Shown here one piece after another: positions 35,317 to 45,624 of a DNA stretch of 64,000 bases. The notes below the pieces were generated by a model. It made no database searches. It was not told the DNA's origin and saw only the letters and a list, made by a program, of their open reading frames with translations. The position numbers and the translations under genes were made by a program. Positions within the stretch are counted from its first letter, which is position 1. Every line of letters starts with the position of its first letter. The DNA comes from Elmis aenea. Its lineage: Eukaryota; Arthropoda; Insecta; Coleoptera; Elmidae. The stretch covers positions 10,854,640 to 10,918,639 of the forward strand of contig OX393581.1 in NCBI GenBank assembly GCA_947652605.1, given 5' to 3'.

Positions 35317-35359
35317 ACTTAAGATATTTTATTTCATATTTCACAGTACGATTCAAGAA

Positions 35360-35695
35360 CCTTGTAGAAATTGGATTTAACTGTTTTATGCTAGTTCTGG
35401 TTTGCCCTAGTCTGCTTTTAATTTCTTCTTCTGTTGCTCCGTTCTTTTGATATTATACACCCCAAATATTTAAATTTTTCTGTCCCTTTTACTTGTCGAG
35501 CCTCGTCCATTTCTACATTTTTTATTTCTCCTTGGGTTGTTGTTCTATAATTTGTTTTATACAAATTAGTTTCTAAACCATTTGTTCTTCCAACTTCCTT
35601 GCCATAAAGCTTAGATCTTCCTCATCTTGTGCAATTACCACCTGGACGTCCGCAAAACTCAGAGTGTAGAGGTTTTTATTTCTGATCAGGACTCC
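35360..35695 (-). pseudogene. RTE-type reverse transcriptase fragment, interrupted
   Basis: Minus-strand reading from 35695: GVLIRNKNLYTLSFADVQVV, where SFADVQV occupies the FADDQV catalytic box with the second Asp replaced by Val. Then QDEEDLSFMARKLEEQMV, a few stops, and KGQKNLNIWGV / TEEEIKSRLGQ, corresponding to 'KGTEKFKYLG..I...TEEEIK.RL' of the family. The reading breaks off exactly at 35695, where the AAT tail of the RNase H LINE begins. A further RTE-like stretch (LVNIQSEG...FRVHPV, about 36410-36480, minus strand) lies beyond that LINE. I infer that the LINE inserted into an RTE relic. Confidence 0.78.
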
Positions 35696-36397
35696 CATTA
35701 TTATTATTATTTTCGCGGAGGTGGTCTCCTTTTGGGTTTCTGTATTGCGACCTATTGGTCTTTTGTACCCTCTGGTGATAGCCCCTTAAAGAAGTCCTGT
35801 GTTTGTGAAAAACTCAGGATTTTCTTTAAAGGTGTTTTTCTTAACTCTGCTTGATTGGCTTTTCCATCCTTAGAAGTCTACGCCGATAGAGTGTGAATCC
35901 TTCACACTGGAATATTGCGTGAAGAGGACTTCTTCTTCTTCTTCTTCTTCACAACATCCTCTCCATAATATCCGGTATCTGAGAGCCCTATCATGTAGAA
36001 GTGTTTGTTTAGCCCACAGTGCCCTGTGACGAGTTCTGTGGCTGCTCTGATTTCTCATCCAAAGCTTTTCTTCTGTCTTTTCTCTGGAGGCCATTGACAG
36101 GATAGCCTTAGAATGGGTTTGTCCTGCAACTTTTTTCCAATGAGCATTATGCCCCTGTATTAATATGTCATTTAGACACCGCTGGGTTGTTCCATAGGAT
36201 GTACCAAGTGCGGGTTCTGGTCCGAAGAAAGTTGTCTCGCTGCCAATTTTAACTAGGCGATCTGCTTTCTCGTTCCCTGGTATATTAGCGTGCCCTGGGC
36301 ACCATACCAGTTTAACATTATTCCTGCTTCCCAGCACTTTCACACTTTCTCTTCCAAGGTCTCGAAGCTTGCTCCAAAATATATAATGTTTTAACAT
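35696..36397 (-). mobile_element. RNase H-bearing LINE, 3' end, copy 1
   Basis: A 5'-truncated insertion on the minus strand. It has the 3' coding end (35870-36397), a 3' UTR containing GGTACAAAAGACCAATAGGT and CCGAAAAGGAGACCACCTCC (read on the minus strand, roughly), and an (AAT)n tail at 35697-35713. Two more 3' ends of the family are at 49862-50235 and 52119-52490. Confidence 0.85.
35870..36397 (-). pseudogene. LINE RNase H domain and C-terminal zinc-binding region
   Basis: The frame reads VLGSRNNVKLVWCPGHANIP then GNEKADRLVKIGSET. This is the last part of an RNase H fold: the V.L.W.PGH..I.GNE.AD.LA block with the final Asp of the catalytic set. Further on come NDILIQGHNAHWKKVAGQ (about residues 76-93) and a broken C-terminal part, where the family has a Cys-rich knuckle (seen better at 49862-50235). 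The glutamate run encoded by (TTC)n at 35931-35950 lies where that knuckle should be and looks like microsatellite expansion. The N-terminal RNase H motifs (SDSQSAL) are not in this copy. Confidence 0.8.
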
Positions 36398-36489
36398 GCA
36401 CTAAACTGGATGTACTCTAAATTTTTTGTCTTTATATCTTATTGCTCCTTCACTTTGTATATTTACCAGTAGTTCTCTACCACAATAAA

Positions 36490-38120
36490 TAAACTGTTAT
36501 GACATGATATGATCTGTATGATTCAAGTTAATCCAAACAAAATTAAAATTTGTGTAAAACGATGAAAATTTAACGTTTTAAGACATTTTTAGCAGTAACT
36601 ATTGTACGGACAGCAAAAGCTTTAAGCAAAACTGTGTGTAACGCGCAGCTATTATTGTTGACCTTCAGGTGGCAACTGATTGTGTATTAACCACGTACAA
36701 TGGTCTTAAATAATTGATAAACCTGTTAATCGAAAACGTCAAAACACAAACGCCACGGTGATAAATCAATATACATATCCCTTGTCCATCACATCAACTA
36801 CCAGAGCAGCAGAGACGAGGCCATAAATGCAAGCAGTGTCCATTAAATTGCCATTCCGTTCTCGGTTCGGAATTGGCACGAGTTTTCAAGTAAACGTGCA
36901 TCATAAAATAGCGATGGGAACTGAACTAAACCCTCACCTTCACCTGAAAAGTACGGCAAATGTTTGCTCCGAGAGATTTGGCTAAAGCTGCAGCACGCAT
37001 TGAATTCAGAAGCGATTACTTGAAGCCGGGACTCAACATAAATTTTTTAGTAATCTTTTTGTTGCAGTTTTTTCCTTCAATTTCGAATAAATCTTTTAGC
37101 TCCAACGCTATTCCGGACATATCAATCGACAACAAAATCTTCATTTGTTCAATTCAGGGTTTTCCTCAACCACACTCTTAAGTCAGTATTTTATGAGATT
37201 CACACGGTACGCATTAAATTTAACATTTAAACAACATCGATAGCTTCGCATGCGAGCATGTGTTAAACAATTGAAAAAAACAATAATATTAATAATGTAA
37301 AAAAAAAACAAATGCTAAAGTACTTAAGAAACATACCATCAAAATTGCATGTCACAGCAGTATTACACCTTTTAACTAAGATTTATGGTACGCACGTTCT
37401 CGGGTTAATATTTAATTTAAAAAAGAACGAGGCAAGGACTTTCACATACAAAACAAAACTACAAAAAAAAGGAGTTGGCCACAATTTTGAAAATTTCTAA
37501 TTACAACCTCAAGTATTGAGCAATGATCCCTGTGTCTAGATAATTTCTGATATAACCGGAAAACGACTTTTTAAGTAAATCAAATTCTGAAACCTCTCTT
37601 ATCTATTCACAAAGTCTAAAGCAACAGCGTTTTTTTAGGGCCACTATTGTAAATGACTATTTTGTAACGTCAAGGAACATTACATCGGTGTACACGATTA
37701 TCTTTGTACCATTCAACGACATATCACAATGTTTGCCTTTATATTGACTACACAAGGGCGGCTCTGATAGGCTTAGCTACAAGGTAGAACAATCCACGAT
37801 TATCCGGATTAGTAGGGACCGGAAGTGATTCGTATAATCGTAATTGTGAATAACAGGGTGAACTATTGTCAAAATACAATACACAACAAAACGTTGTTGT
37901 TTGCAAACCTAAACAAAGCGGTGTGCATTGCAAATTCCGACAACATTTTTAAAATTAGTTTATCAGTGCTAGCGAAGAACAAACGTGTCATTTCAATCTA
38001 TGATATGAAACCGTTTTCTTTTTTCATTTTGGCCTGGGAAAAAACTGAACAAAAAACAGAACACATAGAGAATTAGTGAATTAAGTTTGCGGGCAAGAAA
38101 ATAATGTGATTTTAAAATAT
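36490..38120. other. Non-coding stretch
   Basis: No gene or repeat recognised. 36830-37000 is slightly GC-richer. Confidence 0.4.
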
Positions 38121-38123
38121 TTG

Positions 38124-38605
38124 CAATCTTAAATATCTAGAAGTGTCGTTAACGAATAGAAATGAGGAAAAGGTAACAATTAGTAAACGACTGGCAAAGG
38201 AAACAGGGAGTAAAAGTGCTGGACCTCTAACGACGATGCTAAAATCAAATCCAATGCAGCAAAAATTAAAATCTATCACACAGTCATTCGTTCAACAAGT
38301 TGGTTTTCAATCATGTCCTAGAGAAATATATTGAAGTGTGGGAAAGGAAGATGCTTAGGAGAGAATGTATAGTTATAAAAATAGATTGGTGAATTCAAAA
38401 ACAACGTAAGAAGCTATGGATATATGAAAAATATTAAGATTATGTGGCCATCTTAATCTCCAGATTAGAAGAAGGAAGAACTACAAAGATTTTACTAGGA
38501 AGCGCAGTAGACAAAAACAAACAAAAATCGACCATGGATTTGGATTTTGCGCGACTGCAGGCCCGAAAATGATGGAAACTTTCGGGAGAAAAAAGGAACA
38601 GGGGA
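38124..38605 (+). pseudogene. RTE-type reverse transcriptase C-terminal fragment
   Basis: Begins NLKYLEVSLTNRNEEKVTI, in place of the family's FKYLGV.LT...NEE..I. It continues ISKRLAKETGSKSAGPLTTM and KLKSITQSFVQQV, the region before the LYGCETW landmark, which is itself degraded. After a stop at 38334 the series continues in other frames, including LRLCGHLNLQI where the family has the GH.xRM block. Strongly decayed; a different subfamily from 8150-9535. Confidence 0.65.
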
Positions 38606-38609
38606 AGAT

Positions 38610-38955
38610 CTATTTAAACCCTTTGAATTTTAAGGGCTGCAGTGCTGTTCTGTACATATAAACTCTCTTACAAAAAGTACTAAAATAAAACAATTCAACT
38701 ACCAACAAGACAGTAGAAACAAACCATCTATCTATCTGTACTTTAAAAAAAATCTGTTTCTAATTTTTCATAAATTCTCCAATGTTTCAATAGTCTTTTC
38801 CATTCTTCTGCATGAATGTAATTCTTTAAGTTTTGTTTTCATATTTTATCACAGTCACAGTCCAACAAGCAAGCAATCAAATTCGTAACTGGACAAAGAA
38901 ATGAAAAATTTAAATAAATGAACTGAAGACAAATCAAATCAATTTTACCAATAAA
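38610..38955. other. Non-coding spacer
   Basis: Nothing recognised. Confidence 0.4.
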
Positions 38956-38960
38956 AATAT

Positions 38961-39560
38961 GATGATCCTCCTCCAGTTAACTTAAATGGAAAAGCAGTGC
39001 TTTTTGAAAACAATGCAAAGTACCTTGGCATGACACTAGATACAAAACTCAAATGGAAAGAGCATGTAAAAAGAAAAGAACAGAGTTAGGCCTGAGATAC
39101 AGACAGTTGTGTTGGCTTTTGGGACGCAAGTCTAAACTGTCAATACACAATAAAATCACGATATACAACGATATTAAAACCAGTCTGGGTATATGGATCA
39201 CAGCTATGGGGCTGTGCCAAAGAGAGCCATATAAAAAGTATTGAAACTTTTCAAAATATAGTGCTGCGGAATATAGTAAATCCTCCGTGGTACTTGCGCA
39301 ACATGACTTGCATTGAGATCTCAAGATTCCATGTTTCCAGTGAAATAAAAAGGTTCGCAATGAAACACGAATCCCGTCTACACCAACATACCAACGTAAA
39401 GGCAATCCAGCTTCTCGACAACGAAAACCTAACCAGAAGCTCAAGAGGACGAAGCCTTTCAAGTTGGTGATTTAAGTGTAGTGCGAAGCAAAGGACAGTG
39501 TACAAGCGAGTCCAATCCAATAGGACACCAATGGGTGGACTCTATAGTTTAAGAATTTAG
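38961..39560 (+). pseudogene. Jockey-like LINE reverse transcriptase C-terminal fragment
   Basis: Opens with PPVNLNGKAVLFENNAKYLG then MTLDTKLKWKEHVK in one frame; shifts to RTELGLRYRQLCWLLGRKSK and LSIHNKITIYNDIK (39053-39244). It shifts again to VLRNIVNPPWYLRNMTCIEI (about 39263-39320) and KHESRLHQHTNVKAIQLLDN before the end. KYLG..LD..L.WK.H, YWLLGRKSKLS..NK..IY and IVNAPWY.RN are Jockey-clade landmarks downstream of the catalytic site. At least three frameshifts. The same clade as 29632-30405 but not a copy of that insertion. Confidence 0.85.
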
Positions 39561-39564
39561 ATAA

Positions 39565-41215
39565 AAATTAATGGTTGGTCTTGTAGACCATTTTTAATAG
39601 ACCATTACGCCTCGCGCAAATTTAAAAAAAATCCTTTGTTCAATTTTCAATGTCGCCCTTTTCTATTTTCTAGTCCATATTTGTTTCTACATTTTTTTTG
39701 CAACGTTTTTATTTACATATTTTCCAAACTATTTCCTCTCATTATTCCAATCAATAATATTATTATTTAAAAACAGAAGGTATCGACTTCTACTGCAGTA
39801 ATTCCATGTTAAATCTGAAGAGAATAATAAAAACTAACTTTAAAAAAACCAGTTATCTAATATCAAATTTAAATAACACTGTCTATTATTCAAACTGCCT
39901 TAGAAAATTCATAAACACGAAACACGTAGCGTTGAACATTGCGCATTTTCATTTAGTACTACATTGTTAACATAATTTTTCCTTCCGAGCAAAAAGCTTT
40001 TATATTCCACAAAAGTGTTCCATTAAAGTCCTCTTTTATAAGCAACAATGGTATTTTTCGTATTCCCCAAGGTTTCATCGAATGAAAGATGTAAAATTTT
40101 TATCTGGTTATTTTCTATACACATTGCACGGAGAACAATTCTAAGCAAATAAATAAGATCACCTCTGGTGCGTTCTAGGTAGGGTCTGTTTTATCCGGTC
40201 GCTGTAATGATTACTTTTTCACGATCTGCTTCAAACATCGCTAGTTCGACTGAGTTTGTAGAACTAAAAAAAAAGTGATGCTGTTTCCATTATTGGCACT
40301 TGTAACACGTTGTTCTAGTCGAGAAATACATTTAATTGAATATTTTAAGGACATAAACACTTTAATTGTATTGCAAAAATTCTCGCATTTCGTAATAAGC
40401 CTTTTCTTTTTTAAGTTATTCTAAGAAATCGACGAATTTTCAATTTAAAATAAAACTATATTGGAACAACGTTTACCAGTTTTGTGAACACACCACTAGG
40501 TATTTATTTATACAAAAATTATCAACTTAACGTGTGCTTTGCGCTACTTAAGGCGGGATGGAAGATGTAAATATGTTTGTTGTTTTGTTTAATCTGCTAA
40601 ACACTTTCAGGTGAGTTCATTAACTATCAAAACGTTAAGAAAGTTACCTTGAATTTAACGCTCTGGTAAGTCACCTTGTAAATATTACCGAGTAGTAATA
40701 TACAGGGTATATTTTTCTACATGAAAAACATGGGGATCTCGATAACCGTTCAAGTTTTAAAAAATTATAGAGTTTGCAAGAAATAAAGATATCAGTTGAC
40801 GTATTTTATTTTTATAGTGAATGCTTATCAAACTTTAGAAGAGTGTACAAACAGCCTGTTTCCGATTTGAATCGTGTTACTTGGGGGAATATTTCGATTA
40901 CGACCAAGGTTACAAAAAAAAAATACATTACATTTGCCTTTTCGCCGATAAATCGGTTCTCACAAAAGTTAATTATGCCAGTAGATCTCCATAACTAATA
41001 AATATATCACTTTATTCAATAATTATTTATCACTAATACGTTTAGAAACCTTTTTCATAAATAATTTTAATTTATTGTAAATTCCTTTTGCTTCCTATAT
41101 CAAGAAATCCCCAAATGCGTTACTTAATAAATTTCCAAAATTTCACACTTTTGGCGACATCTATTACACATCTTTTCTACTTGTATTGTTGTTCTTAAGT
41201 TTTGAGTAAGGATCA
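39565..41215. other. Non-coding stretch with a lone MITE-like end
   Basis: No gene recognised. At 40702 ATACAGGGTATATTTTTCTA followed by ATGGGGATCTCGATAACCGT resembles the left terminus of a CAGGGTG element; no right end identified. Confidence 0.4.
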
Positions 41216-41221
41216 TCTATA

Positions 41222-41929
41222 CAGGGTGTGTAAAAATTGGCGGAAGCGCTACACGTGGCGATGTTCTTCGTAAAATTCTAAGTCGAAAATCTTTCATCAT
41301 AAGACAACATTAAAATATTTTTTTTCGAATAACAAACGCGCAATGAAAAACAATTGATTTTTTTTAAATGGCAAGGTACCCCTACATTAACCTCATTTGA
41401 TAGAGAATTTTTTTCTCTTTTCAATGATGGGGTCACCTTAAAAATTAAGTTTATGCTAAGAGGCCGAAAATTTAAAAGATCGTGTTAGAGAAATTACACC
41501 TGAAATGGTTGGGAATGTTATAAACGGGTTTAAAAACCGAGTTTATCATTGCCAAGCTGTAAATGGTTTACAGTTTGAACACTTATTGTAGATTTCGTCA
41601 AAAAGATAGTTCTTATGATGTTTTTGTTAGAAATAAATACTAATCAAATAAAATAATGTTTGCGTTTTTCTCAAAAAGTTGCTTAAGTAAGGGTACTAAA
41701 GTTTTGCATCATTGAAAAGAGAAAAAAATTCTCCATCAAATGAGTATAATATAGGGGTACCTTGTCATTTAAAAAAATTTAATTGTTTTTGATTGCGCTT
41801 CTGTTATTCGAAAAAAAATTGTCTTATGATGGAAAACTAAGTACCAAACAACTTTTATACAAAACATTTTTCCCTAAAGTGGATAATTACTGAGATATAT
41901 AGCATATTCAATTCCTTTTGGACACACTG
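41222..41929 (+). mobile_element. Foldback element carrying a mariner-like transposase C-terminus
   Basis: Starts CAGGGTGTGTAAAAATTGGC and ends GGACACACTG; TA flanks both ends (41220-41221, 41930-41931). Arms pair over TCATCATAAGACAA / TTGTCTTATGATGG, TGGCAAGGTACCCCTA / TAGGGGTACCTTGTCA and GAATTTTTTTCTCTTTTCAA / TTGAAAAGAGAAAAAAATTC. Between the arms lies the 3' end of a transposase reading frame. Confidence 0.87.
41460..41591 (+). pseudogene. Mariner-like transposase, last 43 codons
   Basis: An open frame to TAG 41591 reads NLKDRVREITPEMVGNVING then FKNRVYHCQAVNGLQFEHLL. This fits the C-terminus of DUF4817-bearing mariner-like transposases of insects, which end with LK.RI...(I.)PEML..V...R..YC...NG.QFEHL. 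The catalytic domain is missing. It sits between the inverted arms of the foldback element, the mirror case of the N-terminal fragment in the foldback 1324-2310. Confidence 0.78.
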
Positions 41930-41934
41930 TATTG

Positions 41935-42535
41935 TGTATACGTATAGAAAGAACAACAGATACTAAAGTATGAGTTAAATAAGGATACACATTGCCTTGT
42001 GTCTCTTGGAAACAGGCAAAATGAATCTAAAACTTTAGTGGATATACGTATGACAGATGCTACTTTTGTAAGTGATGCGTTTAACAAGGATAAAAATTGT
42101 CGTATGTCTGAGAGTAAGAAGAATGGACGTCAAAGTGACAAAACTCTGACGTCTGATAATAATTCTAGCTCCTTTTAACTCATAACTATGTACCGTACAT
42201 TCATACATTGGATGTGTTTCAGCGAAGCATAATTACATTATCTTAATCAAAACATATGACATCATATTCTTTTCAAAAAGTTAAATTTTAGCCTTAATAA
42301 AAATACAAGTTATCGGTATCGATGGATTCGTTAGAAGATGCTACGTTTAAATAACCGCGTGTACTACCATAGTTCCATTTTAAAAATTGACGATTCCGCA
42401 ACCTTCAAAGCCGATTAAAGTAACCTAAATGTCATTTAAAATTTACAAAAACGTTTTTTGGGCAATTGTTGACATAATAAAAATCAATTTGTGCAGGTCA
42501 CGGCACCCTAATAAAAAACTAAATTTAGTTTCAAA
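41935..42535. other. Non-coding stretch
   Basis: Nothing recognised. Confidence 0.4.
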
Positions 42536-42540
42536 ACATT

Positions 42541-42805
42541 TTTGAGGTTATAAAAATTAACCAAAATAATGCAGTTGTATCCAAAATCGCGTCCTCTTTG
42601 CAAAAATGTAAGTATATACAGGGTGTTCCATTTAAAATAACAAACTTGGAGTCATTTCCGGCGAAACCGGAAGTGAAACAAAAGTGTGCATGTGCTCAAA
42701 AAGTCCGGTTTTTTGCAAATATAGTATGTCTAAAATTTCATTTATCTAAAATCAAAACTAAAGAAAAAAGGGGGTGTACCACACTTCATTTACACCCTGT
42801 ATATC
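42541..42805 (+). repeat. Repeat shared with 5890-6165
   Basis: Shares GTTGTATCCAAAAT, AAATAACAAA, GAAACCGGAAGTGAAACAAA and TCTAAAATCAAAACTA with 5890-6165. It contains the MITE 42619-42799. The similarity extends about 60 bp to the left of the MITE terminus. Confidence 0.7.
42619..42799. mobile_element. Short MITE with CAGGGTGT ends
   Basis: CAGGGTGTTCCATTTAAAAT at the left and ATTTACACCCTG at the right; TATA outside both ends. No coding capacity. Confidence 0.7.
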
Positions 42806-42809
42806 ACCA

Positions 42810-43530
42810 AGAGACTGTCAAATCAAAATCGAGTTTCAGTAAGAACACATAAATGGATTAATCAAATACCCTAATTAATGGTTTGTAAGAACTAATAATC
42901 GGCCTGTTAATCGGTAATCGGTCGATAAACTAAGTCCGATTATAGGTAATCGGCCAATTTGTTTACCGCAGCATCTCTAAATGGCAAAAAAAAACTTATA
43001 AATAAAATTTAATATCAAAGTTTTTCACCTTCTGTCCGATAGAAAATTCAGACCAGGTGCGGTCGTTATCACAACCGGATGTAGTCCAGGTGCTTTCCGT
43101 TTGTGATAACGACCTTGAGTATTCATAATGCTATTAAATTTCTAGGTGATGCTCTGCTGCAGGCTACGATTCCTAAGCTTCTTAAAGCCTGATAATCTCT
43201 TCGAGTTTGAATGCTTAAATTATTTTAACGACGTCTTCAAAGTTTTCGACATTTTAATTTTGCGCTGAAACTAAAGGACGCGCGTAACAACCTGCTCGGA
43301 TTCCTTCATTATCTTTATATTAAATTTTGTTTCGTGAAAATTTCGCGTTGTGGCGTCACAAATAATTATGCAGGAAGTGTGCAGGGCTCGTTAAAATACA
43401 CGAAGGTTAAATTTCTGCACGTATAAACTGACGCTTTATAACACGCAGTCGTTTCATTGCTATACAAACGTTCAGTTATTATTTTTTACCATGTTTTTAC
43501 AAGCAAATAGGTAATTAAAGAGAAAATTCC
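42810..43530. other. Non-coding stretch
   Basis: 42885-42960 has three spaced copies of a TAATCGG motif. No gene recognised. Confidence 0.4.
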
Positions 43531-43535
43531 CTTCA

Positions 43536-43960
43536 CCTGTCAAATTTGCGTTTTCAACCAATCACTAAACTTAAATCTTCTAGAGACTACCCCTAGGAGC
43601 ATTAATACAATTGCACATTTCCTTGTCAGATGTTGATCCTCCTGTCAAATTTGCGTTTTCGGCCAATAACAAACTCAGATTTCCTAGAAACGACCAATAA
43701 ACGTAATCATACACTGATAATATCCTTTTCGCAATTAACAGATTTTCATGCGTTTATTGGTCGTTTCTAAGAAAGCTGAGTTTGTGATTTGTCGAAAATA
43801 TAAATTTGGAGAGGGAATTAAATATTTTGGTCTTGAAATGTTTTTGACGAATTTCGGCGACCAGTAGCGTTACTTTAATATAAATTAAACCACACCCCTG
43901 ACGCACCACTCTGACAGTACTTGTAAAATTTGACATAACATAAATTTAATTTGACAGGTA
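43536..43960. repeat. Inverted and direct repeat cluster
   Basis: CCTGTCAAATTTGCGTTTTC occurs at about 43536 and 43641 as direct copies. The second copy continues to AGAAACGACCAATAAACG (about 43703), which returns inverted as CGTTTATTGGTCGTTTCT from 43751, giving a hairpin with arms of about 60 bp and a loop of about 48 bp. A third inverted TTGACAGG lies near 43955. Family unknown. Confidence 0.75.
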
Positions 43961-43964
43961 GGTT

Positions 43965-45045
43965 AGGCGGAGGAAATTTCTGACAAAATATAACTCGTGC
44001 ATTGCAAATAATCTATAATTCTTGACAAATCTTCACTCATGCAAGTTGAATCAGAAAAAATCAGCTTGCTTAACTTGCATTCGGGCTTATTTACCCAAAA
44101 TTATCGATAATTTTCAATGTACTTGTTATATTAGACTGAGAATGTTCTATTGTTAGTGATTACTTTTAATGATGATGATAAGTTGCAAGAAGGTCGCTTT
44201 ATCAACAACGCCTTCTGTTTTTTTTTGTGTCGTGTTTTCTGGGATTAAAATTCTCGGTATTTACTCAAGTACAGCTGTAAGAAGGACTGTGGTTTAAATA
44301 AACTATTCGCCTAGATTTACCTCAACATTTTTATAGGCAAGTTTGTTTAATACTGGAATTACAGTCGAGCATTTGTTATTTTCTTATTGTGTTTAAAGTG
44401 GTTTTTATTTAAGCTTATTTATATGATGGCAACGATATTTTGCTTAACATATTCTATAAAATCGTGCTTCTATTTCCACTAATTGGGATTTGTCAATGGT
44501 ATAATGGTGCTTAAAGCTAGTGTTGAGAAATTTGTTTAAGAATCAAAAAGGGTCGGTTATCGTAGTCTTCTAACATAAATTCCATCAAGAACCTCTGGGG
44601 GTTGTAGAAGTGAATTAGGTAAACTTTCTAAACCTAAAATAAACAGGAACTCTGGGAAAATTTGAGAAAACTTTACACGGCGATACCTTTAACGAGATTG
44701 ACAAAAATTATTTGATTCGATGACTAGAAGATGTAGGGCAAAAACAGCTTACGAAGGATTTATAACCCAATATTTTTTTAAATATTTTTTAAAATTTAAA
44801 ATAACCCAATATTACAATAGAGTTAACATCAAGTTCTTTTTTTTATATATGCTTTACTCCATATAATTGTTCATCTTTTTCACAGTTATATTCAGCAAAA
44901 AATTAATTTTGGTTGTTACTGTTTATCTTTTACTAACTAAATCTTTAATTAGGACTTGATAACAATTCAAATATACACAAAAGAACTTATTATTTTTATA
45001 TTTCAATGTTGGAAAACGTTTCTCTTGTTATTATGCACACACTGA
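43965..45045. other. AT-rich non-coding stretch
   Basis: Nothing recognised. Confidence 0.4.
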
Positions 45046-45049
45046 CAGG

Positions 45050-45612
45050 CAGTAGCCGATTAAGAACTTGCAGGGCCCCAAGCGCAATGCAATTTTGAGC
45101 CCCCCCTTCTTCTAAAAATGGTACTTTAATTGCGTTCTTCTCCACCTATCTTAAAACGAGGTAGCAAACATTTCATTGAAATCTGTCTTTATTTTTACTC
45201 TCTTCCAATTTGACCTGACAAAATTAATAAACCCATTAGATATTTAACGATTTGCTTTTTAGGCATGATTGTTCAATATCTGCTCAAGTATTATAATAAT
45301 AATAATAATATTGCATATTTTTTTTTTCTGAAACTCAAATCTGGTTAATTTGGGCAATTTCGCATTTTATCCTATCTAATACCACTCGAAAAATTCCCAT
45401 ATTCATAACGTATTTTCGTGCATTAAATGCAAACGTATTAAGAATTTTAAATTATGAGAAGCACGCACCTTTTCTATAGGAATTGAACTAGAGCAAATTT
45501 TGTGAATCAGTATCCTGATAAGAAAGCAGGGAGTGAAAATTTAAACGTTAAAAGTTTAATTTTTGAGGACCCAAGCGCGCGCTTAGAGCGCCTGTGCGAT
45601 AATCCGTCACTG
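45050..45612. mobile_element. Non-autonomous hAT element, opposite-orientation relative of 21208-22319
   Basis: Left end CAGTAGCCGATTAAGAACTT with GGGCCCCAAGCGC matches the inverted right end of the 21208 element; right end inverted reads CAGTGACGGATTATCGCACA, like its left end (CAGTGGCGGATTACCGCACA). Flanking 8-mers CTGACAGG (45042-45049) and CTGATAGA (45613-45620) agree at 6 of 8 bases. An ATA/ATT microsatellite lies inside at 45292-45310. No transposase. Confidence 0.85.
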
Positions 45613-45624
45613 CTGATAGACAAA

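Noticed and set aside
39049..39462. Minus-strand 137-codon frame
   Set aside because: It lies opposite the Jockey-like reverse transcriptase relic on the plus strand, which explains the open frame.
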